Assembly: GCA_029448655.1 (NCBI GenBank)
Contig: JACCLO010000003.1
Coordinates: forward strand, 1-64,000
Reading direction: 5' to 3'
Origin: Wolfiporia cocos
Lineage: Eukaryota > Basidiomycota > Agaricomycetes > Polyporales > Phaeolaceae
DNA: 64,000 nt
Part shown: piece by piece, positions 34,503 to 43,455 of the stretch
Numbering within the stretch: the first letter of the stretch is position 1
Layout of the letters: each line of letters begins with the position of its first letter
Translations under genes and position numbers: made by a program
The notes under the pieces: generated by a model
What the model saw: the letters and a program-made list of their open reading frames with translations, nothing else
Told to the model about the DNA's origin: nothing
Databases searched by the model: none

Positions 34503-37500
34503 TTATCGTCCTGTCGATCCAAAACCTTGTGTACCGCGCTTTGTTGGCTTGTTGAACTGCTTGTTGTAGGGCCCACTTCCATGTAGGTGAGGTCGAATTT
34601 CTTTCTCGAACTTCTCCTTGGTCATGGATTCCTGTATTTCGGGCGTGATTGCTACTTCGCAGATTAGCTGGGCAATTCTGTCGCCTTTCTTTACTTGGTA
34701 CGGGTCTCCAGTGAGGTTCATCAACATGACAAAGACTTCTCCGCGGTAGTCATGGTCTATTACTCCTGCAAGGACGTCAATGCCCTTTTTCGCAAGTCCA
34801 GACCTTGGCGCTATCCGACCGTATGTCCCATAAGGAACTTTGATACGAATATCTGTGGGGACCGAAGCGGACTTCCATGAATTAATTAGGATATCCTGCG
34901 CGGCGTATAGATCGTAGCCGATCGCATCGGTTGTTCCCCTGGTCGGTAGTTTGCCATTGACTCCTACTTCGATTTCCATGTCTTCGTTGAACTCAACATC
35001 GGAATGTACCCATTGCCCTGTAAAGGGGTCGCGCTTGTAGTATACTTTCGGTTGTGTAGGGTCGACATCGTCTCGATATTGGGGCCAATCATCGGGCCAG
35101 ACACACGTGTCTGAGTCCCAATCTGGCGAGTCAGGGTCGAAGACGGCTATAGTCTGCCGTGTTCCGCCGAGTCTAGTTGATCGGCGAAGGGGTTGATTTG
35201 GATCGGTACTAAGAGCCGAATATTTTGCCTTGTACTCGTCCAGAATCTCCTTAGCGTTAGCCAGGTGTTCCTCGATTTCCCATGTGTCCTCCGCAGGTCC
35301 GGTGCCTTTCCAATGGATAAGGTATTCCCACCGGCCGCGTCGGTTACGATGGTCGAGAATGGCTTCCACTTCCCATTCTTCCGGGTCTTCCATTTCCATT
35401 GGCCTGTCGGCCGCTGGGGGATGACTTTTCTGACCTTCGATGGTTGATTCCTTGTACATGACCAGTTTTGAAGCATGGAACACAGGGTGGTAAGCCCTAT
35501 ATTGTGCGTCCATGTACACCTTGAACGTTACCGGTCCCAATTTCTCCGTGATTCGGAATGGGCCGATGTAGCGAGGGGCTAGACTTCTTTCTGTGTCTTG
35601 CCAACTTTGCACGTCCACGAGTACTTTGTCGCCCACTTTGAAGGGAACGACTTGCTTCTTTTGATCATAGTACCAGGACCATCTTTCGGCTGCAATTTTC
35701 ATTGCTGCCTTAGCTTTCTCTTGCGCAGAGAACCGCGTGTTCGCAATTTCTACTAAGTCTTTGTTTCGGCTTGGCTCGAAACTGCTTGGTCCTGCAATTG
35801 GATGACGACCTAATTCCACCAGGAACGGAGATTCCTTGGTAGTTTCGCTGGCTGCATTATTGTATGCAAATTCCGCTGTTGGCAGGAACTCCGACCAGTT
35901 ATCTTTTTGGTATGTGTTAATGTAGCACCGTAGATACTGTTCGAGTATTTGATTCACTCGTTCGGTTTGTCCATCTGCCTGCGGGTGGTACGCAGTAGTC
36001 ATCGACCTTTGAATTCCCAGCAGGGTGCACCATTCGCCAAATAGTTTTGAGGCGAATTGTGTCCCTCTGTCCGATACTATCTGTTTCGGCAACCCATGTA
36101 AGGGGTATACCTTTTGATAGAGTATCGTAGCTAGGTCTTTCGTTGAGAAGGTGTTTTCTATGGGGAAAAACCTTGCTCTTTTGGTCAACCGATCCACTAC
36201 GACCATGATCGCGTCATGCATTCCCGATGGGGGTAGCTGAGTAATCAGGTCTATTGTCACCACTTCCCACGGGCCTGACGGCACCGGTAAGGGTTGCAGG
36301 GGGCCGTACGGCTTCTGCGGGTGGTTCTTCATACGTTGGCATGTGTCACATCCGTCTACGTATTTTTTGACGTAAACGAACATTCCGGGCCACCAATAGT
36401 TGCGGCTTAGCAACTCGTACGTTTTGTAACGTCCGAAATGCCCAGCTGACTTGTGATCGTGATGATACTCGACCACTTGCCGTCTGATATCCGCTGGTGT
36501 AGCTGGAACGTAGACTTTGCCTCTTCGGAGGAGTAACCCTCCTTCGTAGTTCCATTCTGATAGGTCTTTTTTGAATTCACGAGGGCCGGATGAGAGCAGC
36601 TCCTTGTAGTCTTTTGTGACCTTGTCGTCTAGCAACGCTTTGCGAATCTCTCGGAGTATCGATTCGTCTTCCGATTGTGGGGCAGCATGGGAGGTATCAA
36701 GAGCCATTGCCATGTACTCTTGCTCGAACCACTCAGGTTTCAGAAAAACCTGGTCGCGATTATCGAGATCCACCCCCTCCTCATGGTCTGGCCGCCTGGA
36801 CAGAGGATCCGCAGTTAGCATTGTTTTGCCAGGTTTGTGCTTCATTTGGAAGTTGAAGCGTGAGAGGTACAGTGCCCAACGGGCTTGTCGTCTCGTCAGT
36901 TTTTGCGCCGTTTTGAAATAGGTCAGGTTCAGATGATCCGACCATATCTCAAATTTTTCAGGGTGTCCCTCTAGGTAGTGTCGCCACTCCTCTAGAGCCC
37001 TGATGACAGCCAACATTTCCTTGTCGTAGATCTCGTAGTTCCTTTCCGGGGCACTTAGCGACTTGCTATAGTACGCCACAGGGTGGAATTTTTTATCCGT
37101 AGGATCTAACTGAGATAGTACTGCTCCGGTAGCGAAGTCTGATGCATCTGTTTCTACGCGGAATGGCTGATCGTGCGACGGAATTCGAAGCACGGGCGCT
37201 TTGGTAAATGCTTCCTTTAGGGTTTGGAAGGCATTTTCCTGCTCGGCGTCCCAATGCCAAGCTTCTGACTTTTTGGTCAGCATGGTGAGTGGTTTGGCTA
37301 TTTTTGAGAAGCCTTCTATGAATCGCCTGTAGAAATTGGCAAATCCAAGGAAGGCTTGAACCTCTTTGACCTTAGTAGGTCTAGTCCAGTCCTGAACTCC
37401 GGCGTACTTCTTCGGATCCATCATGATGTTACCGTCGGAAATGATCATTCCTAGGTATTCGATGGAAGATTGTTCAAAGAAGCACTTTTCGGGCTTCGCA

Positions 37501-38930
37501 TACAAGTCCGAGTCCTTCAGGGTTTGGAGAACCCCTTTGGTAAGTCGCCGATGTTCCTCCATGTCATTCCCGAAAATCAAGATGTCATCTAAGTAGACAA
37601 CCACCTTGCCGGTCCGAATGAACGGTGCGAGGATAGAATTCATCATCGCTTGGAACGTTGCAGGGGCATTGCAGAAACCGAAATACATTACCGTTGCCTC
37701 GTATAGTCCACGGTGTGTAATAAACGCCGTCTTCCATTCATCACCTTCCTTGATGCGGACATTGTTGTATCCCCATCTAAGGTCTATTTTGGTGAAGATG
37801 GTCGCGTGGGACAATTGATCGATGAGGTCATCGATCCGAGGTATCGGATAACGATTTTTTACGGTTATTTCGTTTAGCCTCCTGTAATCGACAACCATCC
37901 GCAGTCCTCCGTCCTTTTTATGGACGAAGAAGACCGGGGATGCCATCGGACTTTCGGATGCTCGAATGTAACCCTTCCGAAGTTCGGTGTCTATCCACTC
38001 ATCCAAGCTGTTACGCTCTTGGGGAGACATTTTGTATGGTTTTACCGGGGGAGGAAGCTGCGCATCTGGTTCAAGCACTATGGCGTGATCCCAGGGCTTC
38101 CGTTCCGGCATCCTCTCTGACGCCTTTTGTGAGAACACCGTTGGCCCATACTCTTGGTATTGTTCGGGCACTAACGATCGCCATTTTTCAATGTCAATTG
38201 GTGGTGTGTTTTCCTCACGGTCGTCTGCTTCGTCGAAGTCTTTGTCAAGTACTTCGGCTACCAACTGTGTCAGCAGGTTCATTTCCTCGTCGTCAAGGGT
38301 TGCCACCCAAGCGACCAAAGGATTTTCGGGGTCCTCCTCTCCTAATATGTCCACGGGAGTGTCCCAAATCGAATTTACTTCGATGATTTCCTTTTCTGGG
38401 AGTTCGACTGCTTCCTCCTCAGAAGGGCGGTTACCCTTTTTTCTGGCATAGGGTTGGTCGTGTGTACAGCGTGCATATTCCATTTCTCCTTTCCTCCAAT
38501 CAAAGGTAGGATTGTGGAGACGCAACCAGTCATAGCCAAGGATTAGGTCTGGTTCTAGGTGCATGACCGTCAGACCTATTTTTTCCTTGTGTGTGCCATG
38601 TTGCATGAATGCTTTTACTGATTGCGTTAAGCGGCCGGCGACGTTTTCTGTTCCGTCTGCGTTTGTAACCGTAATAGGAAACGCTAGTTTGTCGGTGACC
38701 AGCTTATGTTTATCGACCAATCGTTGTGATATGACCGATATGGTTGCACCGCTGTCGATTAAAGCCAGAGCCTGCACTTTTTGCCCATATACCCAGAGTG
38801 TTACTTCGACACGGAATGATCGAGCGAAGTCGCGCGCATCGTTGCCAAAAATATGATACATTGACTCGAATACACTCTTTACAGCGGGTATGGGACTAAA
38901 ATTACACGGGAGCACAAGTGGGCAGGTCAT
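34503..38930 (-). CDS. pol: Pol polyprotein: protease, RT, RNase H, integrase, chromodomain, dUTPase
   Basis: 1475 residues from the ATG at 38930, which overlaps the Gag stop. Protease: ALIDSGAT near residue 58. RT: YLDDIL near 446. RNase H: TDASDF near 592 and KEMLAVIRALEEWRHYL. Integrase: H-H-C-C motif ending CDTCQRMK (about 820-860), catalytic VTIDLIT near 892, SDRGTQF near 953 and Glu in QTERVN near 988. A GPF/Y-like YIGPFRI follows, then a chromodomain near 1182-1235 (WEVEAILDHR, YLIHWKG, DTWEIEEHL) that should guide integration to modified histones. The last ~155 residues form a complete dUTPase with all five motifs: GYDLYA, APRSGLAKKG, GVIDHDYRGE, KGDRIAQLI, GFGSTGR. This enzyme converts dUTP to dUMP and would limit uracil in cDNA. 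No lesion is visible. Confidence 0.96.
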   Translation of the reverse strand: MTCPLVLPCNFSPIPAVKSVFESMYHIFGNDARDFARSFRVEVTLWVYGQKVQALALIDSGATISVISQRLVDKHKLVTDKLAFPITVTNADGTENVAGRLTQSVKAFMQHGTHKEKIGLTVMHLEPDLILGYDWLRLHNPTFDWRKGEMEYARCTHDQPYARKKGNRPSEEEAVELPEKEIIEVNSIWDTPVDILGEEDPENPLVAWVATLDDEEMNLLTQLVAEVLDKDFDEADDREENTPPIDIEKWRSLVPEQYQEYGPTVFSQKASERMPERKPWDHAIVLEPDAQLPPPVKPYKMSPQERNSLDEWIDTELRKGYIRASESPMASPVFFVHKKDGGLRMVVDYRRLNEITVKNRYPIPRIDDLIDQLSHATIFTKIDLRWGYNNVRIKEGDEWKTAFITHRGLYEATVMYFGFCNAPATFQAMMNSILAPFIRTGKVVVYLDDILIFGNDMEEHRRLTKGVLQTLKDSDLYAKPEKCFFEQSSIEYLGMIISDGNIMMDPKKYAGVQDWTRPTKVKEVQAFLGFANFYRRFIEGFSKIAKPLTMLTKKSEAWHWDAEQENAFQTLKEAFTKAPVLRIPSHDQPFRVETDASDFATGAVLSQLDPTDKKFHPVAYYSKSLSAPERNYEIYDKEMLAVIRALEEWRHYLEGHPEKFEIWSDHLNLTYFKTAQKLTRRQARWALYLSRFNFQMKHKPGKTMLTADPLSRRPDHEEGVDLDNRDQVFLKPEWFEQEYMAMALDTSHAAPQSEDESILREIRKALLDDKVTKDYKELLSSGPREFKKDLSEWNYEGGLLLRRGKVYVPATPADIRRQVVEYHHDHKSAGHFGRYKTYELLSRNYWWPGMFVYVKKYVDGCDTCQRMKNHPQKPYGPLQPLPVPSGPWEVVTIDLITQLPPSGMHDAIMVVVDRLTKRARFFPIENTFSTKDLATILYQKVYPLHGLPKQIVSDRGTQFASKLFGEWCTLLGIQRSMTTAYHPQADGQTERVNQILEQYLRCYINTYQKDNWSEFLPTAEFAYNNAASETTKESPFLVELGRHPIAGPSSFEPSRNKDLVEIANTRFSAQEKAKAAMKIAAERWSWYYDQKKQVVPFKVGDKVLVDVQSWQDTERSLAPRYIGPFRITEKLGPVTFKVYMDAQYRAYHPVFHASKLVMYKESTIEGQKSHPPAADRPMEMEDPEEWEVEAILDHRNRRGRWEYLIHWKGTGPAEDTWEIEEHLANAKEILDEYKAKYSALSTDPNQPLRRSTRLGGTRQTIAVFDPDSPDWDSDTCVWPDDWPQYRDDVDPTQPKVYYKRDPFTGQWVHSDVEFNEDMEIEVGVNGKLPTRGTTDAIGYDLYAAQDILINSWKSASVPTDIRIKVPYGTYGRIAPRSGLAKKGIDVLAGVIDHDYRGEVFVMLMNLTGDPYQVKKGDRIAQLICEVAITPEIQESMTKEKFEKEIRPHLHGSGPYNKQFNKPTKRGTQGFGSTGR

Positions 38931-38954
38931 CACATGTGCTCGGTGGGAAAACCC
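38928..38954 (-). promoter_or_regulatory. Gag-Pol coupling site: GGGTTTT heptamer and TGATG overlap
   Basis: Gag codons read TCG GGT TTT CCC ... ATG TGA. The slippery pattern G GGT TTT (38954-38948) is in frame for a -1 shift into Pol, and TGATG (38932-38928) would allow termination-reinitiation. Both are kept in copies A and C. Confidence 0.55.
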
Positions 38955-41167
38955 GAGGCAGAGCTTCCGTAGATGCCCAGGGTGTTTGCGGAGTCAGCTA
39001 TCCGCTTGCGAAGCCAGGGCAGGTGTGTCCTGATGGAGTCGCCCGACGGTGTAGGCGCAGTCGAAGTCGATCCAGTCGACTGGGTCTGGACGGGGCTGGT
39101 GCTTTCAGCCGATCGCACCGAACTCCCGCTTTGCTCCTCATCGCTGATGCGCGTAGTGGGGGCCAGAGGAACCACCTCTGGTTGCTTCGGAACGTTGGTC
39201 CGGATAGTCCCTACGGTGGCTTGGGGGGACTCATCTTCGTCGTCAGTCACCAGTTCCTGGGTGCTGACGATTCGGACTTTGTATTTTTTCTTCGGGTCCA
39301 ATTTCTTCTGGCCCGACTGTTGCGTTCCGCTCGACGAGCCTGTCGGCTTCGTCGTTCCGCTTCCACTACTGGCCGGCTTGGCTTCCTTCGGCTTGTTCTT
39401 AGGGTTCTCAGGACAGTCGCCCCATTTGTGTTGTCCTGGGTGCTTGCGACAGTCCTTCCCGTAAGAGCCGGTTTCCTTTGGCTTGCCTTTGCCTTTGTCA
39501 TCCGCCTTGGCAGGCTTCGACGTAGCTTTGTCGGCGGTCTTGCCAGACCCCGACGACTCCTTCTTCTTTTCTTCCTCAAAGATCTTGCCTTTGAGTTTAT
39601 CCGGGTATTGCCTCTTGTAGAGGTCAATGGCCATATCGAGGTATACCTCCCAGTCGGTCGGCATTGTGAAGCCAGGCACCGATTCCAAGGTAGCGAGGGT
39701 TTCTCGCACCTTTTCCGGAAGGATCCGTTTGATGTGACTGAACAACGTCTTGTTGTCAGTCTCGGCCAGGCGAGCCAGGGTCCTGAGCTTCTGTGCCCAA
39801 GAAAAGAAGTCCGATTGGAGCTTCTTTTTCCCTTCGTCTCCGAAGTACCCTTCAATCTCTTTTTCGGCAATTTCCTTGTCCGTCTTCTTGCCGTACACCT
39901 TCTCTATCGTTTCCGCAAACGTTTTCCAGGTGTGCCCCGAGGTTTGTCCGGCGGCGATTTTATCAACTACCGGCGACATGTATTGGTAGGCCTCGCCCGT
40001 AAGCCGTAGCAGGGCTTGGCGGACCTTGTCTTCCTCGAGGGTCACCTTGGCGTCCGCGAAATACATGCCCATCTTTTGGATCCATTCTTTCGACGAGATG
40101 GAGTCCTTGGGGCCCGAGAACTTGGGCGGCTGAGTCGGTTTGGTCTGTTGGAAGTTGACCGTTGTGGCTGCTGCTGTCGCAGCTGCCGGTGCGTTTTTTA
40201 GAGCGGTTAACTCCGCTTCGAGTTGGTCAATTCTATTAATTAGTGCCGTGACCTGGGCACCGCTGGGTCCCGCGGTTGGGACTGCCGGACGCTTTTGCAG
40301 TACTGCGATGTCTTTTTCTATGCGGACGAACCGATTTTCGGAAAGGGTATCCAATTGTTGCCGCAAACTCTCCGCTTCCTCTAGTGCTTCGATTCTATTT
40401 TGAAGCACCTGGTTGTGACTCCGAATCTGGTTGGTCTTATTCCAGACCATTTCCAAATCCGTGTCTACCCGGCTTTTGTAAGCCGCGAGGTTGCTGTAGA
40501 GGTGGTTCTTGGCTTGGTACAGCGCCTCTCTGTAAGCTTCTTTTCCCACCTGCAGAACTTCGTCTGGGGCGGCCACTTCCAGAGTGCGCTGTAACCTTCC
40601 CATCAATTCGTTCTCGCTCCTTTCTGGCTGCGCGACGATTTCCAGAGTCCTTCTTTCGAATGTAGGGAGGAGATCGGGGAGCGTCCCGAATAGGGGCTCC
40701 GCAGGGATCGTTTCCTCCGGTCGCGGGGTCTCGCTGCCTTCCGGGGTGACGACTGCTCGGCGTGCGGGTGTTTCCGGGTTGAAGAGCCTAGCGGCTCTCG
40801 TGCGTGGCGACGCTTCTTCCTGTGAGTACCAGTGGACGTCACCGTACAGGACTATGAGGTCCGACAGGGGGATGGCGGTGCAATAGTTGTCCCACCTCCA
40901 CCACGAGATGTGGTTCCTGGTCGAATCTTCCCCGTAGTACTTGATGTACGCCGTATGGTTTACGTTCAGGAATGGGCGCACATGCGCCGGAATTGAGTTG
41001 AAGGAGGTAACACTCCCCCTAACTCTGATGCCGAATACGACTCGCAGGTAGTCCATCAAGCAGGTTTGCTCTCCGGGCCACGCGTGCTTGCCGACGGCGG
41101 GGCGGTAGGCCGTAGCCACCTTGTGGGTGTTGTACAAAGCGCCTTGGACGATTGTGTAGGACACCAT
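38930..41167 (-). CDS. gag: Gag polyprotein
   Basis: 745 residues from the first in-frame ATG at 41167 (good context GCAATGG); upstream in-frame codons lack ATG. It forms the particle that packages the RNA. The N-terminal part has an unrecognised globular region (VVFGIRVRGSV, HISWWRWDNY), then a coiled coil (about 270-330), a gag capsid-like domain at about 355-520 (SSKEWIQKMGMYFADAK, LESVPGFTMPTDWEVYLDMAIDL), a Lys-rich linker, and a CX2HX3HX4C zinc-knuckle variant near 570-583 (CRKHPGQHKWGDC) common in fungal gypsy Gags. The tail is Ser/Thr/Pro-rich. The stop TGA is part of TGATG, whose ATG opens Pol. The heptamer GGGTTTT lies 15 nt before the stop, in the phase needed for a -1 shift. Confidence 0.92.
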   Translation of the reverse strand: MVSYTIVQGALYNTHKVATAYRPAVGKHAWPGEQTCLMDYLRVVFGIRVRGSVTSFNSIPAHVRPFLNVNHTAYIKYYGEDSTRNHISWWRWDNYCTAIPLSDLIVLYGDVHWYSQEEASPRTRAARLFNPETPARRAVVTPEGSETPRPEETIPAEPLFGTLPDLLPTFERRTLEIVAQPERSENELMGRLQRTLEVAAPDEVLQVGKEAYREALYQAKNHLYSNLAAYKSRVDTDLEMVWNKTNQIRSHNQVLQNRIEALEEAESLRQQLDTLSENRFVRIEKDIAVLQKRPAVPTAGPSGAQVTALINRIDQLEAELTALKNAPAAATAAATTVNFQQTKPTQPPKFSGPKDSISSKEWIQKMGMYFADAKVTLEEDKVRQALLRLTGEAYQYMSPVVDKIAAGQTSGHTWKTFAETIEKVYGKKTDKEIAEKEIEGYFGDEGKKKLQSDFFSWAQKLRTLARLAETDNKTLFSHIKRILPEKVRETLATLESVPGFTMPTDWEVYLDMAIDLYKRQYPDKLKGKIFEEEKKKESSGSGKTADKATSKPAKADDKGKGKPKETGSYGKDCRKHPGQHKWGDCPENPKNKPKEAKPASSGSGTTKPTGSSSGTQQSGQKKLDPKKKYKVRIVSTQELVTDDEDESPQATVGTIRTNVPKQPEVVPLAPTTRISDEEQSGSSVRSAESTSPVQTQSTGSTSTAPTPSGDSIRTHLPWLRKRIADSANTLGIYGSSASGFPTEHM

Positions 41168-41221
41168 TGCTGGACAGTATTCGTCAGCTTGAGTTATTTT
41201 CTTCCTTAAACGATAATTCAA

Positions 41222-41321
41222 GAAAAAAGTGCCTTTTCAGGACTTAAATGCCTTTTCAGGACTTTTCGCAATCAATGCCATGCACCAAAAAAAAAAATGC
41301 CTTTTCAGGACTTTCTATCTA
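41222..41321 (-). repeat. Triple 16-bp repeat between ORF0 and Gag
   Basis: AAGTCCTGAAAAGGCA (minus sense) occurs three times, at about 41297-41312, 41248-41263 and 41229-41244, in the ~150-nt gap between ORF0 stop and Gag start, with a poly-T run (plus-strand A11, about 41287-41297) between the first and second. Confidence 0.85.
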
Positions 41322-42137
41322 CTACAACTGGGGTTTGCCGAGGTTGAAGTTGAGACCGCTATGTACTAGGTGTGTTTTTAAGTACGTCACGTGCTGTTTC
41401 ACGTCTAGGTCTCCAAAAACGTGCTCCACCCTCCTGAGATATTTTTCGAGGCGGCGGAGGTCTTCGTTCTTCATGGAGTCCTGACGGACCCTTTGCTCCA
41501 GGTGTGTGGAGAGATCGTCGAAGTCGGTGATGAGGGTGGTGAATTTTGCTATGATGGGGGCCGTGGTGGTTGCGTCGGGGACCTTCCATAGGCGGAAAAG
41601 ATTCTTGTGGGCGGCGTTCATCTGTTTGTCAACATCCAAGAACCAGTCCCACTTTTTCTCCGTGCAATGGACGTCCCTGGGGTTCGCAAGACCCCGTTTC
41701 TCGACCCATTCGGCCGGCATCCTAAGCTCCTCCACCCTTTCCAACAGCGATTTCTTTGGGGGCTCGATTCGCTCCCGAAGACTCCTCACCATTCTCTCTT
41801 CCTCAACCCTCTTCCTGGCTGCCTCGGCGATTAGCTGATCCAGACTCTGTTTCTGGATCCGAGCTTCGAGCTTCTCCTTCTGGCGGAGAAGCTTGTTGAG
41901 CTTCTTTCGCCTGATGTCGTCGAGGGCGGCCTCGTGGTTGACCCTTCGGATCTCCTCCGGGTCGGGGTTCGGCTTCCTGTAGAAGACGTCTTTGCCCTTT
42001 CGGGACTTTCCTCGCTTTGGGGCTGTGACCGCGGAGATGCGGTCTTCGAGCGATTTAGAGGAGGCAATGTGCCATTCCTCGCGCTCCCCCGTAGCGGCGT
42101 TTCTCGGGGTAACCGTGAAACGTGGTGCTTTTGGCAT
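41322..42137 (-). CDS. ORF0, coiled-coil protein upstream of Gag, unknown function
   Basis: 271 residues from an ATG at 42137. The N terminus is basic (APKRGKSRKGKDVFYRK). Residues about 75-145 are charged, heptad-like helix (KLLRQKEKLEARIQKQ, ARKRVEEERMVRSLRER), then PAEWVEKRGL and a helical C-terminal half ending NLGKPQL. I recognise no domain. It has no counterpart in canonical Ty3/gypsy elements. It might be a second structural protein or an N-terminal Gag piece split off as its own ORF. Copies A and C lack it only because they are truncated; copy D runs off the window before reaching it. Confidence 0.85.
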   Translation of the reverse strand: MPKAPRFTVTPRNAATGEREEWHIASSKSLEDRISAVTAPKRGKSRKGKDVFYRKPNPDPEEIRRVNHEAALDDIRRKKLNKLLRQKEKLEARIQKQSLDQLIAEAARKRVEEERMVRSLRERIEPPKKSLLERVEELRMPAEWVEKRGLANPRDVHCTEKKWDWFLDVDKQMNAAHKNLFRLWKVPDATTTAPIIAKFTTLITDFDDLSTHLEQRVRQDSMKNEDLRRLEKYLRRVEHVFGDLDVKQHVTYLKTHLVHSGLNFNLGKPQL

Positions 42138-42823
42138 GACTACGCAAAAAGAAGTCTAAGTAAGCTATTCTAGTGGAAATCACGCGGTCTTCTGTCGGGG
42201 CTTATCGTCGCTTCTTGATGTGTCGTGCGCTTATCCTCCGGCGTCAATGGGCGCTCCGCCCTCGACCGGAGTTAGTGTCGGCGACTGGCTGGCGTCTCTC
42301 TCACGCTACCAGGTGGGGGATACAGCAGGTCATCTTCCCTTGACGCCTGGGAATGCAGGATTTGGGGTATTACACCCCGCATGTGCCCACGCCTCACTCC
42401 AGTTAGGTGGCTGCCAGTGTTTGAACCAAACCCATGCCCTGAGGGACTTAGAGGGCGCCAAGGCCAGAACTCTATCGTTCTGAAGCCGTATCGGCAGCGG
42501 TTCTAGGCAGGGCAACTCGTGCCCACCATCCCAACTCTAAATAGAGTGGCCCCTGTGCGCCTGGGGATAGGCGAGAAGGTCGTCTCCGGCCCGGTCAAGA
42601 AGTTACACCGTTGCCATCGATTCCCAACATGTGGGGAAAGGCTTGGCAGCCAGTCCCCGGTTCCGCTTAAGCCTACGGTCCGGCTATTTGCCCGAAGGCG
42701 GTGATCCCCCAGAGCCCACTAAGGATACCCTGCTGCCTGGCGGCGAGCAGGGGTGCGCAGACGGCGACGAAAACCCCTAAGAAGAAAAATCCCAGACCCT
42801 CAAAGAGGGCGGGGGCGAAAGCA
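42138..42823 (-). other. Leader of copy B (between primer site and ORF0)
   Basis: About 690 nt, GC-rich, no sustained frame in sense. It is nearly identical to 63378-64000 of copy D. It probably carries packaging signals and could hold a 3' splice site for the GTAAGT in U5, such as CCACTAG about 45 nt before the ORF0 ATG. Confidence 0.6.
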
Positions 42824-42835
42824 AGTTCTATTCAT
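42824..42835 (-). other. Self-complementary primer-binding site of copy B
   Basis: Minus-strand ATGAATAGAACT lies two bases inside the 5' LTR end. Its exact complement AGTTCTATTCAT is in the LTR at 42947-42958, about 30 nt downstream of TATATATA, where transcription should start. This is the Tf1-type self-priming layout; no tRNA-like TGG follows the LTR. Confidence 0.8.
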
Positions 42836-42836
42836 A

Positions 42837-43455
42837 TAACACAAGATAACACTTACTTGTAATAGTTGCTTGGTTTGCTGGTTAGGCAGGATAGTTGTAA
42901 GAGTTAAGCAGGATACGCGGAGTGGTTAACTCGTAGTATGAATGCAATGAATAGAACTGAGGCAATAGCGCTCAGCAAGTCCAGTATATATACATGATAA
43001 ATAAGACCCCTAACAGTCTTATTAGATAATACTAATGTCCGTATTCGTATGTGCAAGTCCCCAGGTACCTAAGTACTTAGTAATATACGATAAATGCATA
43101 TGCCGATCAAAACCGGGATATAGAAAGGCGGCGTAGGCCGCGCGAATGGCGTTTTGCGCTCTTGTCATTACAAAGACGGGGCGTGACCAAAGCCCGGTCC
43201 GCTGACGTTTATACGCTGACTGCTTCCGGACGGAATGTCCGATTGGCTAGAACTAGACATGTGACTGATGGTAACTACTAGTGATAAGATAAGACCGTCG
43301 TTACGGGAGATAACGCGGCCATCATTCGGCACGTATGTAACCGTTAACTTATGAACCGGATAAGCTAGTTATTGGTCTAGAAAGTCGTAGATAATTCGTA
43401 GAATTGCCGGAAAAATAGTAAGAAATATAGGGAAACTAGGAGAATTCTTGTGACA
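42837..43455 (-). repeat. 5' LTR of copy B
   Basis: 619 bp, minus-sense TGTCACAAGAATTC to CTTGTGTTA. It holds the promoter unit at 42947-43013 and GTAAGT near the U5 end (42851-42856). Its outer edge abuts truncated Gag of copy C. Confidence 0.95.
42947..43013 (-). promoter_or_regulatory. LTR promoter: TTAGGGG box, TATA, palindrome, start region
   Basis: On the minus strand: TTAGGGG (43013-43007), TATATATA (42992-42985), CTGAG/CTCAG palindrome (42975-42971 and 42961-42957, 9-nt loop), and AGTTCTATTCAT (42958-42947), the predicted start and self-primer. Confidence 0.7.

Larger units (their letters stand above)
33794..43455 (-). mobile_element. Complete chromovirus (Ty3/gypsy) copy B with ORF0 and dUTPase
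   Basis: A 9.66-kb element with two 619-bp LTRs that appear to differ at one position (TTTG/TTCG at 34355 and the matching base), so insertion was recent. Order on the minus strand: 5' LTR 43455-42837, self-complementary primer site 42835-42824, leader, ORF0 42137-41322, Gag 41167-38930, Pol 38930-34503, polypurine tract, 3' LTR 34412-33794. All three ORFs are uninterrupted. No 5-bp duplication flanks it (CTCTC left, GTACC right); instead it lies between two oppositely oriented truncated relatives. Confidence 0.95.

Noticed and set aside
38918..40009. 363-codon plus-strand ORF opposite Gag, and similar long frames at 32169, 44356 and 44511
   Set aside because: These are antisense shadows of the low-complexity Gag coding region and recur wherever Gag does.
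42395..42440. B-box-like GGTTCAAAC in the chromovirus leader
   Set aside because: No A box or cloverleaf partner found; a chance match in GC-rich leader is more likely.
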